Positions 53,771-64,000 of a stretch of 64,000 nt of DNA are shown in pieces. Source of the DNA: Acholoe squamosa (Eukaryota > Annelida > Polychaeta > Phyllodocida > Polynoidae); NCBI GenBank assembly GCA_949317995.1, contig OX439051.1:40427250-40491249 (forward strand). Direction: 5' to 3'. Numbering within the stretch: the first letter of the stretch is position 1; each line of letters opens with the position of its first letter. The translations under genes and the position numbers were made by a program. The notes beneath the pieces were generated by a model. That model searched no databases and was not told where the DNA came from. It was given only the letters and a program-made list of their open reading frames with translations.

Positions 53771-54865
53771 ATCCAATTCCAACTGCACCAAAAGAAATTG
53801 GGGTCCAACCAAAACAATATGGTGGCCTCCTTGTGTGTGTGGTGGCTACCTGGGAGTGGGTCAGGTGACTTAGATGAGACTATGCAGGCCTGCCCCCTAT
53901 GTGAGTCCCAGTGTAGCAGACACCTGAGTAGCAGAACTGCTACAATATATACCATTATAATAACTAGTAGGCTAGATAATTATAACACCCATATATATAA
54001 ACCTGAAAGTAAGACTTAAGTTAAGTACAGGAGAGGGCACTAGGTGGCAGGCTAAAAGGTAAGACCTCTATATTTTGTGCACAGAGGAGTTTCCACACAC
54101 CCCCTAATTTTGGTCTAACAGTGACCTTAACTTACTAGATTACAGAGTGTTATCTGCCTTATTTGAAGGACAATGAACTGGATGCCAAAACCAACCATCT
54201 GTAAAAAGATCAAGCTGAGCTATCTAGTATATTGAATGTGATTTATCAATTTGTATACCTTTCATTGTGCATACTGAACCCAATATTCACCATCCAATAT
54301 TATCTGCATAACAGGGGTGTACCTATTTATGATCTACAACACATATCTTATGGAGAAGTTATTTGATGCATGCCCCTACAAACTCATGAGGATTTAATGG
54401 CATATGTGGATAAACACAGAAAAAGGGACCTCTGTGAGGGGCCTACCAGGGGTCCCCTTCTATGGTTTATTTTGGTACAGGTAAACTCAAACATGTGTTT
54501 TAATTGGTGCTATTTACAGTGTGACCAGACAACCCTCAGCACCTGTATGGACTGCTCCTTCTGGACATGATCTATTTACAGACCCTAGTGTGCTAACAAC
54601 CTAGTGTGCAGGCCCAGTTGTTACTCAGCCTGAACTGGCCTTGCCAGACTGCCTGTAGACACCAACTCCCAGATGACAGTTTCAGACACAATTCACACTA
54701 CAAACTAGTGTTCCCAAAACACCCATATCCAATTCCATTTGATTTTCTAAACTTCTAGGTAACTTGAGACCAAAAGAAAAACTGATTTGGACCATGGCTT
54801 GCATGGACAAACAGATATTCTGACATCGGAATTATTAGATGGATTCTAAAATTCCTCTCCTGTTC
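53771..54865. other. Non-coding stretch beside the third DIRS-like element
   Basis: No gene recognised. It may include the 5' untranslated part of the element. I found no terminal repeat matching the other end. Confidence 0.4.
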
Positions 54866-55876
54866 CTACTTAAGTGGTAGTTCGATCGCTGGCTGAAAGA
54901 AATCAGGGTGAGTTTCAATAGGTTCCGATGAAATCAAACCTTTTGATGGGTCCTGATTGACACTGCATTGAATCAGCACTGGTGAAACACCTGCTATATA
55001 GTGAGACTTACCTTCTTCTGCTGGATCATTCATTGCAGGTTGTTGAAGTATCGGTGACTGTTGGATCGGTGACTGCTGGATTGGTGATGGGTGGATCGGT
55101 GACTGCTCGACATAGTCGTTGCCCACTTTATTGACATCACAGACGTTATTGACGCTTACCAGATGTTCATTAACATAGTCATCTCTGGTCTTACCACGTG
55201 GTGATGATGTCCTGCGAAGATGATGGGTCTGCGGAGCAAATCGGCGTCCCTGCACCTCGAGTCGTGTCTCATGGATCTGTGTGACATGTATTGTAGTACT
55301 GCGGGTCTTACTTGCCAACGAGCCCATATCGGTACAACTTGTGACAGTACTGCTGTTACGACTACACTGTGATTGTGGTGTACGTCGTTGACGTCTTTGC
55401 TGCGGTTGTCTCCTGCGGCGTCTCCCAAAAAGATGTTGCGTTTTGTTCTCGATGCTGTTTCCGTTAGAGTTTGAGGCAGTGGATGATGCTGATGATGTTG
55501 GAAGTTGAGCTCGCCGATGGTGACGTCGGCTCAGGTTGACGTGGACGTTGACGTTAACGTTCAAGGCACTGTAGCGGCTGTGTCTTCTCGTCGGCGGTTT
55601 GGGCCTCACACGTGACCTGAAGCTGGATGGTGATTGGCTACTGTCCGAGGAAGTTTCCCTTGATCCTCGACAGCTTGGCACACTGCAGTAGGCGTTATGG
55701 CGGCGGGGGCGGTAGCGCGGCCGGTGACGAGCCCTGGTTGTCAATAGAGGCAGTGCGGGTGATGATGGGAGAAAAGAGCGGGGACCTCGATACCCCCCGC
55801 CGCACCTCAGGGATCGGGCCCAAAGCGAGGCCCCGGCTGGATCCGTTGTTATGCTCTCCACCCTTCCAAACAACAA
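54866..55876 (-). CDS. Arg/Ser-rich open frame of unknown function
   Basis: About 336 codons open on the minus strand. It has no ATG at its 5' end, so it is either an internal exon or not coding. The N-terminal half is rich in Arg, Ser and Pro with Asn-Val repeats (NVNVNVHVN) and a QPQQRRQRR stretch; the C-terminal part has SPIQQSPIQQSP repeats and ends PDFFQPAIELPLK. I do not recognise a family. The frame lies on a CpG-rich block, where long open frames can arise by composition alone. It could be an exon of a host gene transcribed away from the exon at 55956. Confidence 0.3.
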   Translation of the reverse strand: MLFGRVESITTDPAGASLWARSLRCGGGYRGPRSFLPSSPALPLLTTRARHRPRYRPRRHNAYCSVPSCRGSRETSSDSSQSPSSFRSRVRPKPPTRRHSRYSALNVNVNVHVNLSRRHHRRAQLPTSSASSTASNSNGNSIENKTQHLFGRRRRRQPQQRRQRRTPQSQCSRNSSTVTSCTDMGSLASKTRSTTIHVTQIHETRLEVQGRRFAPQTHHLRRTSSPRGKTRDDYVNEHLVSVNNVCDVNKVGNDYVEQSPIHPSPIQQSPIQQSPILQQPAMNDPAEEGKSHYIAGVSPVLIQCSVNQDPSKGLISSEPIETHPDFFQPAIELPLK

Positions 55877-55950
55877 CCCAGCAATGACATAGTCTGGTCA
55901 CCTCTAACGTCACATCTGATGTTGGCCTGACGAGGCCCAAGTTCCTATTT
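55440..55950. promoter_or_regulatory. CpG-rich block, possible bidirectional promoter
   Basis: CpG is much more frequent here than in the surrounding AT-rich DNA (for example GTAGCGCGGCCGGTGACG). It lies directly upstream of the exon at 55956 and under the minus-strand frame. A promoter role is inferred from composition and position. Confidence 0.4.
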
Positions 55951-55955
55951 GCAAC

Positions 55956-56054
55956 ATGGCTGACTTCTGTTTGGGTGTTGATGGGAAAGTCAGGGGGAAG
56001 ATTGACAAAAGCGGTTGGGTTCACATGTATCACCTATGTACAGCAGTAATCATG
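55956..56054 (+). CDS. Likely host first coding exon
   Basis: 33 codons from an ATG in good context (CAACATGG): MADFCLGVDGKVRGKI, then DKSGWVHMYHLCTAVIM. The frame reaches exactly a consensus splice donor, ATG|GTATGT (56055-56060). It is preceded by the CpG-rich block. The partner exons were not found in the window and I do not recognise the protein. The reading rests on start context, donor and position, not on homology. Confidence 0.4.
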
Positions 56055-56060
56055 GTATGT

Positions 56061-58088
56061 ATCTGTAATAGAGAAAATAGGAGACCATATTTAGACATTT
56101 TGATTTTGATAGGTTAAGAGGTAGTGCTAAGGTACAACCTAGGCAGGTCATTATTGGCGTCTCTTTTCCTTATATTATTAGCCAATAACCTCGATTATGC
56201 TCGTTGCAACCTTCTGGAAACATAGGTATAGCCAGCTACATATCACGCATTCATTTATTGCTGGTAAGACTTTTCAAAAAATGTATCTGCCAGCTTGGAG
56301 GAATGTCTAAAGCTGGATTTTTTATTCTTCGCAATAACACACCCTTTCCCCATCCGTGTCCTTTGAGGGGTCATTCCCTAAGTACTTATGAAAAAAAATC
56401 CAGTTGAACTCCAGTTAGGTGGGCCACCATCAAATTGGTTCACTACAAAGTAGACTAGCTCATCCTCAGTCGTTTATCCGCACTCTCCTACATGGTTAGA
56501 AACCATCAAACATCCTGGAATATTCTAAGAATATTTTTTTAATCCAAGCGCTGATAGCTGGTGTAGGAAGGTCTCAGAGACACCCCATCTGTATATGATA
56601 AATGGTGTGCAAACTTCTATTTTCTCAATTAAAGCTCTGCTGCCTTTCGCCTGGAAGCCAAAATAAAGACAGCTATTACAACCCTAAGGCTTCTCACCTG
56701 TTACAAAGTAGACTCAGGCCTCTCTACTCCTTTGACATTACCCACAGAACTATAGCGAGGAATCAGGAGTCCGTGTGGACGCAGACATGAAGCCATTCAT
56801 CTCGCATTTTCCCGTGCGAATGTTACAGGCCTGACTCAGTGTCTTTGCTGATATTGCAGGAACTAGCAATGACCATGACCTGCGGCCGTGAGTTTGGCAC
56901 CACTCTGGCTGGGCACAGCTTAGGACTGAAATATTCCCATTCCTTACTATTGCCTATAATATATACAAAACCCCAAGCCGAACGCTGACTTCAGGAACAC
57001 CCTACGAGCCACATCAGGGGCCTGAAATGGTCTATCAGCTGTAACATATACGCAGGGTTTTACAGTAATTACCATCTATAATCTAACAATAACATTTTGC
57101 TTAGATCAGATATCAACTGGTTTAATAATAATTTTTACATAAACACAAAATTTTACAAACTGAATACTTTGTGTGTAAGGCACATGTAGACTAGATGGAT
57201 CTTTTAAAAGAAAACACAGAAATCCAATGGCCAAAGGCAAAAGGAAAGAAAAATAGAAATCTCATGCCAAAAGTCATTTTCCACAATGGATGGTGCATAA
57301 GTGAATAGATCAATGAAAAGTGTTTGTCGATCACCATGGACATTTTCTTCTAGTTTATCCATGTCGAAATATCTCGACAGCCACCGGGGTAAAAAAAATT
57401 TGAAACGCCAAAAGTCCCAGCAGCAGAGACGTAATGTAAAGAATCATATCAAAACGGCTTTACTTGTCTTAGTGTACTTATCGCAATAACATGTCCCTTT
57501 TATACCCCAGTATTTTGGTAAATTAGCTCTGTTCTATAAATAAATCATTGTCTATAATGCACACGCTGAAGCAGATTTTATGAGGCACGATTAACAGTTT
57601 TGCATTTAAGCCGCACTTTACCTGCTTTACATACTTTCCATGCACTTAACACTTCACATTTGATGATTGTGAATGGGCGCATTTGCAGTAAGCACTCAAT
57701 ATGAATCCTTAGTTCAGGGGATATATAATATAGGTTGATACCCATAGCTTTAAATTGAATTGAAATGTGCTGGACTATATTGTATGGTTCTGATAGGAAG
57801 ACCCGACTAAATTGGCAATACCCTCAGCTAGACTCGGACATCTCCTCGTGTCTAAATTATCATTTTGTGACATGAAATGACACAGAAAACTAAGTACAAA
57901 GTATCCTTTGAGTTTCAGTGACACATCTGGCAATAATTATAGTTTGAATAGAACCAGAATGTTGTATAAGTGAATTACTATAGATGTATATAACAGTGAT
58001 ATAATGTACATCAATAGAATTAGATTCTAACTGGGGTATATGGTATCTCTGTCTTTGCACATGGGGCCAATATGTACTCTGACTACTT
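56061..58088. other. Non-coding, possibly intronic
   Basis: If the exon at 55956 is real this is its intron. It includes a MITE-like fragment at about 56950-57070 related to 12918-17612. No further exon could be supported. Confidence 0.4.
56950..57070. repeat. Related MITE-like fragment with uninterrupted centre
   Basis: Contains AATATATACAAAACCCCAAGCC and GGCCTGAAATGGTCTATCAG, aligning with the right half at 17498-17612 but with only a short TATA run where the other copy holds the DIRS element. Confidence 0.45.
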
Positions 58089-58100
58089 ACATTCTGCATC

Positions 58101-58296
58101 GAGTGAGTGAGTGAGTGAGTGAGTAATAGATGTTTAACGCCATTTCGACAGCTAAGGTCATATTCATGGCGAGAACCACATTACACAATTTCACAGAGGA
58201 ATGTGTCAGTGCCCACGCATATTATGTGCACCACACACATCCGAGGGGATAGGAAAGATGAGATATAGACCCTTTTAAGTGGGCTAGGGAAGCCTG
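58101..58296 (+). mobile_element. GAGT-headed SINE-like repeat, copy 2
   Basis: Nearly full-length match to 28675-28866 with scattered differences. Flanked by a direct repeat ACATTCTGCATCGA (58089-58102 and 58297-58310), so it has its own target duplication. Confidence 0.88.
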
Positions 58297-58310
58297 ACAT
58301 TCTGCATCGA

Positions 58311-59097
58311 AGGAGCATGCTTACAAAAATTCTCCTTCTCACCCAGAACCATTGTCTGCCAAGTCATTAAAATGCTTTGATGTATAGAATTTTAGTGGGG
58401 AATCAGGGGAGTTATTGATTTACCCTTAAAGGCATGAAAGTCAAGGTAGAGGAATGCTCAATTTAGAACTAGAAATACGTAACTTAATTCTACAGATTAT
58501 GAAATAGGGCTAGATATAGACATTTGCACCTGAAGAGGGGATGATTTTTCTTAAGGCCAATGTTAACAGTAACTTGGATAGGTTATTTCCAGTTGTATGT
58601 CATAATATCATACACTGAAAAGTGCTTCATTAGATACAAAATGGATGGATAGATAAATTTCAGGAAGGGTAGATGAAATATTACAGCTGAAACTGGTCAA
58701 CGGCAATTCCCAGTGATGGACTGCTTGTCATTTTAAATTTTAAGGGCTGCTAGTGCAGAACTGCATCGTGCCCATTGGTGCGCATGAAACAGTATCACCA
58801 ACGCTTTATTGATGCACCATGCAAACCCTCAGGAAGTGTATCAAAATCAAATGGTTGCATTTTTGCCTCAAGATAACTAATAGACATGATGTATTGATAC
58901 ACAACTTGCCCATGGTTAACTTGTATTATGAGGGACAGGTGGGACAGTGTCCAGAATACAGGCTACATTACAAGGCTATCTACTCTACCTGATTAGTAAC
59001 CCATGCCCTCCCACTCACAGAGCTGATGAGTTACTCCTGTGGTAAAAGTGTACACATCTCTAATACCGTAGTGGCCCGCTCAAGCACCAAGGTCTGG
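58311..59097. other. Intergenic DNA
   Basis: No gene seen. Part of a TGCACCATG-type dispersed repeat near 58770-58930. Confidence 0.4.
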
Positions 59098-59239
59098 TAT
59101 AGGGCATTAGCACATTAGGCTATGGAGGCCGCCATTAGACCCTGACTGCACTATGACTAACAACTTCAGCCCCCGTCTCCGCAGTAAATGCCAGGGATGC
59201 TTCCCATTGGTCAATAATACAATAGCCATGTGCCGTATA
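59098..59239 (+). repeat. 142-bp dispersed repeat, copy 2
   Basis: Second copy of 12186-12327, ungapped, about two mismatches, same orientation. Confidence 0.75.
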
Positions 59240-61364
59240 GAATAAGTGTTGGGAGTACAGAAGTATTCAAAACCATCTTTAGCACTGAAGACAATATTCA
59301 ATTGCAAATAACTGCCTGTCTCAAATAAGGGTTGTGGGTAGAGAGGCATTGAAATTAACAATTATAAGTGCCTGGACATTTAAATGGACCTGTAGTGTGA
59401 AGTTAATTCCAGTATAAATTGAGCCACTATTCTCTACCCCTTCAAGAGCACCATAGCATACCCTTTGATCCAATCAATGCTTAATTGAAGCCCTGACAGG
59501 TAACATTACAAGGGTTTCATGTATGCATTATACCAACATTACAGTATTGATACACCCTTGAATGTTCAACAAAATGCACTGATGCAATTGTAATGAGTTG
59601 ATTCACCAGTGCTGCATTGGTGCATCATGATGACAAAATAGCATACATGTATGAACCCAGATGCACTGTGTGGCCTTTAACCCTTTAAGGTCCACTATTG
59701 CTTTAATTATCATACATCATGCCGGTCATACAGGATTGATACACTCACAGAGGGATGACATGATGCTCCAATGAAGTGCTTTATTGGTTCATCATGGCAA
59801 CCAATGGGCATGATGCACTCATGCATCAGGGGCCTTTACAGGGTTATACACAGGTAGCTTGGTGACTTCCTAATGGCACCATAGATAAGGATGGCTATGT
59901 CATTACAGGTAACAGCTCCTGTAGGTTCAATTCAGGTTTCTACTTGTGGTTGATGTCCTATTCTATTGTAGACAGTGTATTGGTTAGTCACTGCACTGGA
60001 TATAGATAGCTTCTGTATAAAGCGTATGTATGTGCTCTGTGTTTTCATGTTCCATAAATTAGTGATAAGCTCTAGCAAAACCTATTTCCCACTGCTGCCC
60101 CACACTAAGCATGCCCAGTCATTGACATAGGGTAAATGTGCTGCTCTCATGAACCGTCATTGATGGTGACTCACTGAATGGATGACAACACTATATGTAT
60201 GTACAGCTTGGCAGCCAACCAGTGCACTACGATCATGTCTTAGATGGCGTCTAGGATACATGAGATGCTATAACCTAGATCAATTCAAGAGCCTCAGATC
60301 AATGCCAAAAACCATAAACTGGGATAACCACTAATCTAATGATAACTTATTTGAAATCTATTGTTGTCTCCTGGTTACTTATTTTTGTAATAGTGATACA
60401 ATGTTCTATCATATACTTCTAAAGGTGGAGTAGTTGGGTCTATGACCCAAAAGACCCGAGTTTTTAATACAATTTTCAACCAATCGTTAATATCAATGTA
60501 TAGATCGGTCGAAGTGGTCGCTTAGAATAAAAAAATACTGATGTATATTGTTTACTAGAGTGGGGGAAAATGCAGACAATAAGTGACAAAGTGCTGACAT
60601 GAATGTAGCCCTGTGAGTTACTCACCAGGGCAGCATTTGTGTATCATGACAACCAATGGGTATGATGCATTAATGCAATAGCAGCCCTAAAGATTAAAGA
60701 GATATGGAGCCAGCCTGTACATAGCAGTGTGTGACGCCTACCACTGACTGTGCAGGGGCGCTAGGTGATTACGTAGCCAGGTGCCGGATCAAGCAATGGC
60801 CATCCCACACTTATAATTGCTGGAAAACTTTCTGTTTCTCACTTACTATTTACTCAGTGCATCATGGGAAGACACCCTAAAGAAGTGCCTTGAATTTGAA
60901 TAGTCAATTGCACATGGGAGTATGGATGGGGTATGGAATAGCCACTATTAAATACTCAGTCAGAGGTGGCTCTGAACCAGCTCATATGGTAGCACCTGGT
61001 TGAAAGCCTTGGCTTTCGTAAAACGATATTCTAATAAGGGTAGTGCGTAGTTCTATTTCTGGATGAGTGTTTATAATTGACCTCAAAACTACGATTTTCG
61101 GGAGGGACAACACCTCTAATACTGCCATTGAAATTATGGATTGCTAGAGCAATAGCTAGACCAACTGAGGTCAATCAAAAACTCAATCGTCACAATCATA
61201 ATTATGATAAGACCTGATAGTAAAGGTTTATGGGCAGTTTTCCTCTTGGGGCTTTTTTCCCCAGGCATAAATGGCATAATGGTCTGCCACCATGCAGTTC
61301 AGCATCCCTTCATGACTGAAGCCTTGACTCTATACTACCCCTTTTGTCCTGTGCCATCTACCAT
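59240..61364. other. Intergenic DNA with dispersed repeats
   Basis: No gene seen. ATGCATTAATGCA-type repeat pieces at about 59560-59850 and 60595-60700. Confidence 0.5.
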
Positions 61365-61370
61365 AACAGA

Positions 61371-61536
61371 CTACATAAGCAAATGTCCATGACCAGGGAA
61401 TAAATTTGCATCGTATTCACCGAGGTGAGGCTGTCCGTATTCAACGATGCCTTATAGGCAGAGTTGAATGCGGACAGGCCTCACCGAGGTGAATACGATG
61501 CAAATTTATTCCCTGGAATGGACATTTGCATTTATG
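61371..61536. repeat. Long foldback hairpin
   Basis: Left arm from about 61379 (GCAAATGTCCAT) and right arm ending at 61529 pair over more than 70 bp. The inner 53 bp (from CCAGGGAATAAATTTGC at 61393) are nearly perfect, and the tip TGCC-TTATA-GGCA pairs further. It looks like a foldback or MITE palindrome. No target duplication identified. Confidence 0.88.
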
Positions 61537-61613
61537 TCATGGCCTAGGGGGTTATTTTGCCTTTAAATAAAGAAAAACAGCTCAGATCTGTTCAAAATCC
61601 AAGATGGCGGACA

Positions 61614-61666
61614 CCCATTGAATACAGACACATTGTATTCAATGCCCCCCATTGAATACGGCGGTT
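61614..61666. repeat. ATTGAATAC alternating inverted repeats
   Basis: CATTGAATAC, then GTATTCAATG, then CATTGAATAC again, so two alternative hairpins share the middle arm. Confidence 0.7.
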
Positions 61667-62728
61667 CTAGTACTAATCTATAGTGACGGTTGTATCAGCC
61701 ATGACATAAAAAGAGATCCTTTTCATACAAGTCTTTCTTGGTATTTATAGGGATCTAGGTGTAGGGAATATATTATATTTTGCCTTTATATGTTACACCT
61801 TAGTTATAACTTGAGGTTTCTTTTAATTCCACTATTGCATTGACATATAGAGCATCGACAAGATAAACTTGGGTATAGGTCATTCTGGCTGTAAATAAGA
61901 AGGTGATAAGACAGGATTGGTATTCTGATAGCCACACATCCTTAACTATCAGTTAGTCACACAGGTGAACGGCCAAAATGATCACCACTCTTTATTGTCA
62001 CTCAGGGTGTATGCAAGCTTCCCTCACTTACAATTAGTAGCACTGAACGTTCCAAATATAATCTCATACTGGTTATCAAAGAAATAAATTTGGTACAGCT
62101 TTGGTCCAGATGGCTTCTGGGCAGTCAGGGCCAGCGGTAAATGCCTTTTAAACATGAGAGGAAGCATTGTTAGTGACTGGCCGAATGGGTGGCAGCACTG
62201 CCACACATATATAAACTTGGCACCTATCCTACATGGGATGGTGTGACCTTGACCATTAGCTTCATGCCAAAATGAAGATGATAGAAAATGAAAATGCTTC
62301 TCTGAATCAGATCACAGTAGAAATCTTTCATTGCATTCAAAACTATGACAAAGGACATGATGAAGGTGAGGAGGGAATTCACGAATCTAATCAAATCAAA
62401 AGTAATAACTGTATATGGTGCTGAGGCAGGCTGCAAAACTAAAGCTTGAGAAAAGAGAAAGGATCCCTATGATATGTCCAATATTTCACAGGAATCAGTT
62501 TTCTGTATGTACTACTCACATACAGTGGTATTATGACTAACTGGCCAGGCAATTATGGGTTTGGAGGATTGATAACCCCTGGTTCTTATTCAGGTTCTGG
62601 TGCTTAGATGTAACCAAAAAGGTACATAAAAGGTGTGACTACCTACCCTTGTGTTAAGAGAAACATCGCTTAAAGATTAATTCTACGACCTTGTTAGTAT
62701 CTGCCTAGGTGTTAAATGACAAAAGGAA
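61667..62728. other. Intergenic DNA
   Basis: Nothing recognised. Confidence 0.4.
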
Positions 62729-62730
62729 TA

Positions 62731-63771
62731 GGGTAGAGGCACCCTAAGTCGGACAGACACCTAAAATCGGACACCTTTTGCATTGAATTACATAAAAGAT
62801 ATGAAAAATTCAGCTATCATTTGAATTAGACATGAAAGCTCAGGTATCATACTCTCTAACAAATGAGGAATAACATGTAAAACACCTGTCATACATGGTT
62901 TTACAACTGCACAAACCCAGGGTGTTTTTGTTATATTTTGAAGAATGGTGAGTGAATGGAGATCCTGGTTTGATTTGTCAATTTGTCATGTCTTAACCTC
63001 CATGTTTATAGAATTTCTATACATGTCAATGGCAATATACACATTTTTGCTAATAATTTGACTTGACAAACCTGAATACATCCCTCATGTTACAGTATGG
63101 GAGTTGTTCTTCTATGACCTTCAGACTACACCTACAGTCGGACACCAATTACACCCCACCTGGGACAAAATTATATCATGATTTCAATACTTATATAATG
63201 GACATTTCATTACAAACAGAATCCTTCATAATATACCTGTACTCCCAGATCTGAATAATTAATCTGTGATTGGTTCACCTACTATCTAACACCTAAACCT
63301 AATCATCACTCAGTCTGCCCATAGAAGTCATGCTCATCTGGGCCTGTAGACTGACCTGTTATAAGTATGCAAAATGAAGCATCTAAGAGTATCCTGGAGA
63401 GGAGTATTGTATTAGCTTGAATTCCTTAGTGTCATATGCTATGTGCCTTGATAGAATATTTCAGATACAGTGACCCATTGTGTCTGTATCAATTAGATAA
63501 CATAGTGTCTGACTCTAGGGTCACCTCTGGCATGAGCTGTCTGACTTGAGGTGCAATTTGATGTTTTGAAGATTTAATGTGTAGAGCTCATTTATTCATA
63601 TGTATTGTAGAGTTTCATCAAAACTTCTTCAGGGATTTTGAGGGAAAAGCATCATGTATCAATGGGTGAAATTGAAAGTAGAATTCAACACTTCTAAAGG
63701 TACAAGATTTGAGCACCAAATATGGACACCTCCTGTGTGGTCAGGAGCTTCTAAAATGGGTGCCTCTACCC
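62731..63771. mobile_element. TA-flanked TIR element, non-autonomous
   Basis: 1,041 bp. Perfect 14-bp terminal inverted repeats GGGTAGAGGCACCC (62731-62744 and 63758-63771), each flanked by TA (62729-62730, 63772-63773). TIRs with TA duplication fit Tc1/mariner-type transposons, among others. Inside are three AAGTCGGAC/CAGTCGGAC-type phrases but no transposase frame. Confidence 0.8.
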
Positions 63772-63859
63772 TAGCCATACACCCTTCTTCCCTGTAGCAG
63801 GTGGGATGTGAAAAGGTATAAAATCCTCATCTCAAGTGACATGACCAGATAGGTGCCAA

Positions 63860-63975
63860 GACATTACCCCGCTGGAAAACTCCCCGCCCCCAAATTCTCC
63901 CACCCGGAAATTTCCCCCTGGAAAATTCCCCCCTAGGAAATCTCCCCCCAGGAAATTACCCCCCCCCAAAGGGAT
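63860..63975. repeat. Degenerate GGAAATTCCCCC tandem repeat
   Basis: Five to six units of roughly 17 bp of the form CCTGGAAAATTCCCCC. Simple-sequence expansion. Confidence 0.75.
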
Positions 63976-64000
63976 AGGGTTTGATTAGGGTGAGGGATGG

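Noticed and set aside
55695-56033. 112-codon minus-strand frame over the CpG-rich block
   Set aside because: Overlaps the better-supported plus-strand exon and another minus-strand frame; probably compositional.
57301-57489. 62-codon plus-strand frame as a second exon of the 55956 gene
   Set aside because: No convincing splice acceptor in phase and no recognisable domain.

Overview
The window is nuclear DNA of an animal, most likely a marine invertebrate. The base composition is AT-rich, there are long AT-dinucleotide microsatellites, and almost all recognisable coding sequence belongs to transposable elements. A SINE-like repeat headed by a GAGT run resembles mollusc interspersed repeats, but I cannot name a species or phylum with confidence. 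Only two places look like host coding sequence: a short plus-strand first exon at 55956-56054 and an arginine/serine-rich minus-strand reading frame at 54866-55876. Both sit on a CpG-rich block.

Layout. (1) 1803-12166 holds one complete-looking Ty3/gypsy LTR retrotransposon on the minus strand, with apparently identical 387-bp LTRs, a primer-binding site, gag, a -1 slippery heptamer directly before the gag stop, and a pol of 2,382 codons whose last ~1,200 codons are a non-pol extension with two C2H2 zinc fingers. It is GC-rich against an AT-rich background. (2) 13081-17445 (+) is a DIRS-like tyrosine-recombinase retrotransposon inside a MITE-like repeat and inside AT tracts. A sister copy of almost the same length lies at 44571-48933 (-), and a more distant DIRS-like element follows in the same orientation at about 49060-53770. 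(3) About 20.5-36.7 kb is a diverged tandem duplication (two long units and one partial unit), with tRNA-derived SINE-like pieces in the first two units and two degenerate LINE fragments at the first junction. One LINE fragment carries a TSD-flanked SINE-like insertion. (4) 39.8-40.8 kb is a terminal-inverted-repeat element with a 134-bp tandem repeat inside. (5) 54.9-56.1 kb is the CpG-rich, gene-like spot. (6) 58-64 kb holds dispersed repeats, a long foldback hairpin at 61371-61536, and a 1,041-bp TA-flanked terminal-inverted-repeat element at 62731-63771.

The recognisable proteins form self-contained retroelement sets: Gag with protease/RT/RNase H/integrase in the gypsy element, and Gag with RT/RNase H and a tyrosine recombinase in the DIRS elements. 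Both divergent DIRS lineages here carry the same Gag zinc module, a CCCH finger directly followed by a CCHC knuckle. All alignments and identities were judged by eye.
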